A stretch of DNA of 64,000 bases, taken from contig NC_135715.1 of assembly GCF_964656455.1 (NCBI RefSeq), forward strand, positions 146,003,935 through 146,067,934, given 5' to 3'. A program made the translations under genes and the position numbers. The notes below the pieces were generated by a model that worked only from the letters and a program-made list of their open reading frames with translations, searched no databases and was not told the DNA's origin. How positions within the stretch are numbered: the stretch's first letter is position 1; each line of letters begins with the position of its first letter. This document shows, in pieces, positions 63,211 through 64,000 of this stretch. The DNA comes from Halichoerus grypus. Taxonomy: Eukaryota; Chordata; Mammalia; Carnivora; Phocidae.

Positions 63211-64000
63211 TCATAATAGAGGGCTTTCTCCACTGGAAAGAGGACACTCTCTCCCCCTACTTCTGGCTCAGGCTGGCAGAGCCAGGGGATTAACTGGCCC
63301 TCCCAAACAGCCCTCAGCCAAAGATGAATGAGTGTTGGTGGGAAGTTGGGCTCTCCAGCCCTTTAGGCCGACTGACTCTAGGGTCTGTATCCTACACTGG
63401 CTCTCGGAGTTTCTGAGTGGGATTTAGTTCCGGTTGCTTACAGTTATACTAGTTTGATAGTCTACACTTTAGTGACAATTCCTACTCCTCTATTGGTTTC
63501 TCCTATGATCATCTTCCAAATAAGCTAATTTTGCTGGAAACCTTGCCTCCAGGTTTACTCTGAGGGAAGGCAAACAAAGACAATAAGTAATATATTACAT
63601 TACTGTTTAAGGAGTTGAGAAAATATTATGTTTATTTTAAATTTTCTTACATCATATTTAATCATTGCTACCTTTCTTTAAGAAAAAAGGGTAGTTCATA
63701 GATTCAGAAATATCAAATGGAAATTTTTGAAAGAATCTTAAATCAGGACAATATACATTTTTAATGCAAAATTATCATGCTTTGTTCTTTGCCCTTCCAT
63801 GATGGGATTAATGATCTGAGTGTACATATACTGAACACCATTGATTTGCTGAGCTGCTATGCTCTGAGTTTGAGAAGCATATATTTATCAGCGAAAGAGA
63901 GACTGTTGATGGCTAAGCAGGACTTTTACTGTAAATGCCATATTTACATATTTACATGGTTAATCCAACTTATAAGGTTCTGTCATATCTATTTACTAGA
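63211..64000. other. Intergenic DNA at the right edge
   Basis: No gene or element was recognised. It is GC-moderate to about 63430, then AT-rich. Confidence 0.4.

Overview
The window is vertebrate nuclear DNA from a caniform carnivore. Its short interspersed elements are CAN-SINEs, found only in carnivores. Their bodies and the L1 3' ends resemble the bear/seal/mustelid (arctoid) subfamilies more than the dog or cat forms. That assignment rests on remembered consensus sequences and was not tested by a search. The DNA is AT-rich and about half recognisable repeats. It has no operons, CRISPR arrays, tRNA/rRNA genes or other prokaryotic features.

There is one protein-coding gene, ZNF804A, on the + strand, and only its 3' end is present. 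Positions 1-11473 are the distal part of intron 2. Exon 3 is 11474-11604, intron 3 is 11605-13863, and the large terminal exon 4 runs from 13864 to the stop codon at 17108-17110. A short 3' UTR follows, with AATAAA signals at 17212, 17275 and 17557. Exons 1 and 2, which in this family carry the start and the single C2H2 zinc finger, lie upstream of the window. The two exons join in phase and give about 1125 residues of a protein expected to be about 1210 long, with no frameshift or premature stop.

Intron 2 holds an L1 3' end at the left edge, a textbook inverted (twin-primed) L1 at 508-1731, an ERV-L provirus fragment on the minus strand (4639 to about 7690) with an L1 nested in it, an MLT1 LTR, and L2 fossils. 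Intron 3 carries a young CAN-SINE and a candidate unannotated exon at 13527.

From about 17.6 kb to the right edge I see no gene. This is intergenic DNA with CAN-SINEs, L1 3' stubs, several old antisense L1s with nested LTRs, MIR and L2 fossils and microsatellites. Some repeat-poor stretches could hold regulatory elements.

I found no new biological system in the strong sense. The points most worth checking are the in-phase candidate exon in ZNF804A intron 3, the abrupt CpG-rich, Ala/Pro-rich patch inside exon 4, the 15-Ala GCC tract, and two insertions that look like poly(A) flanked by target-site duplications with no element body.
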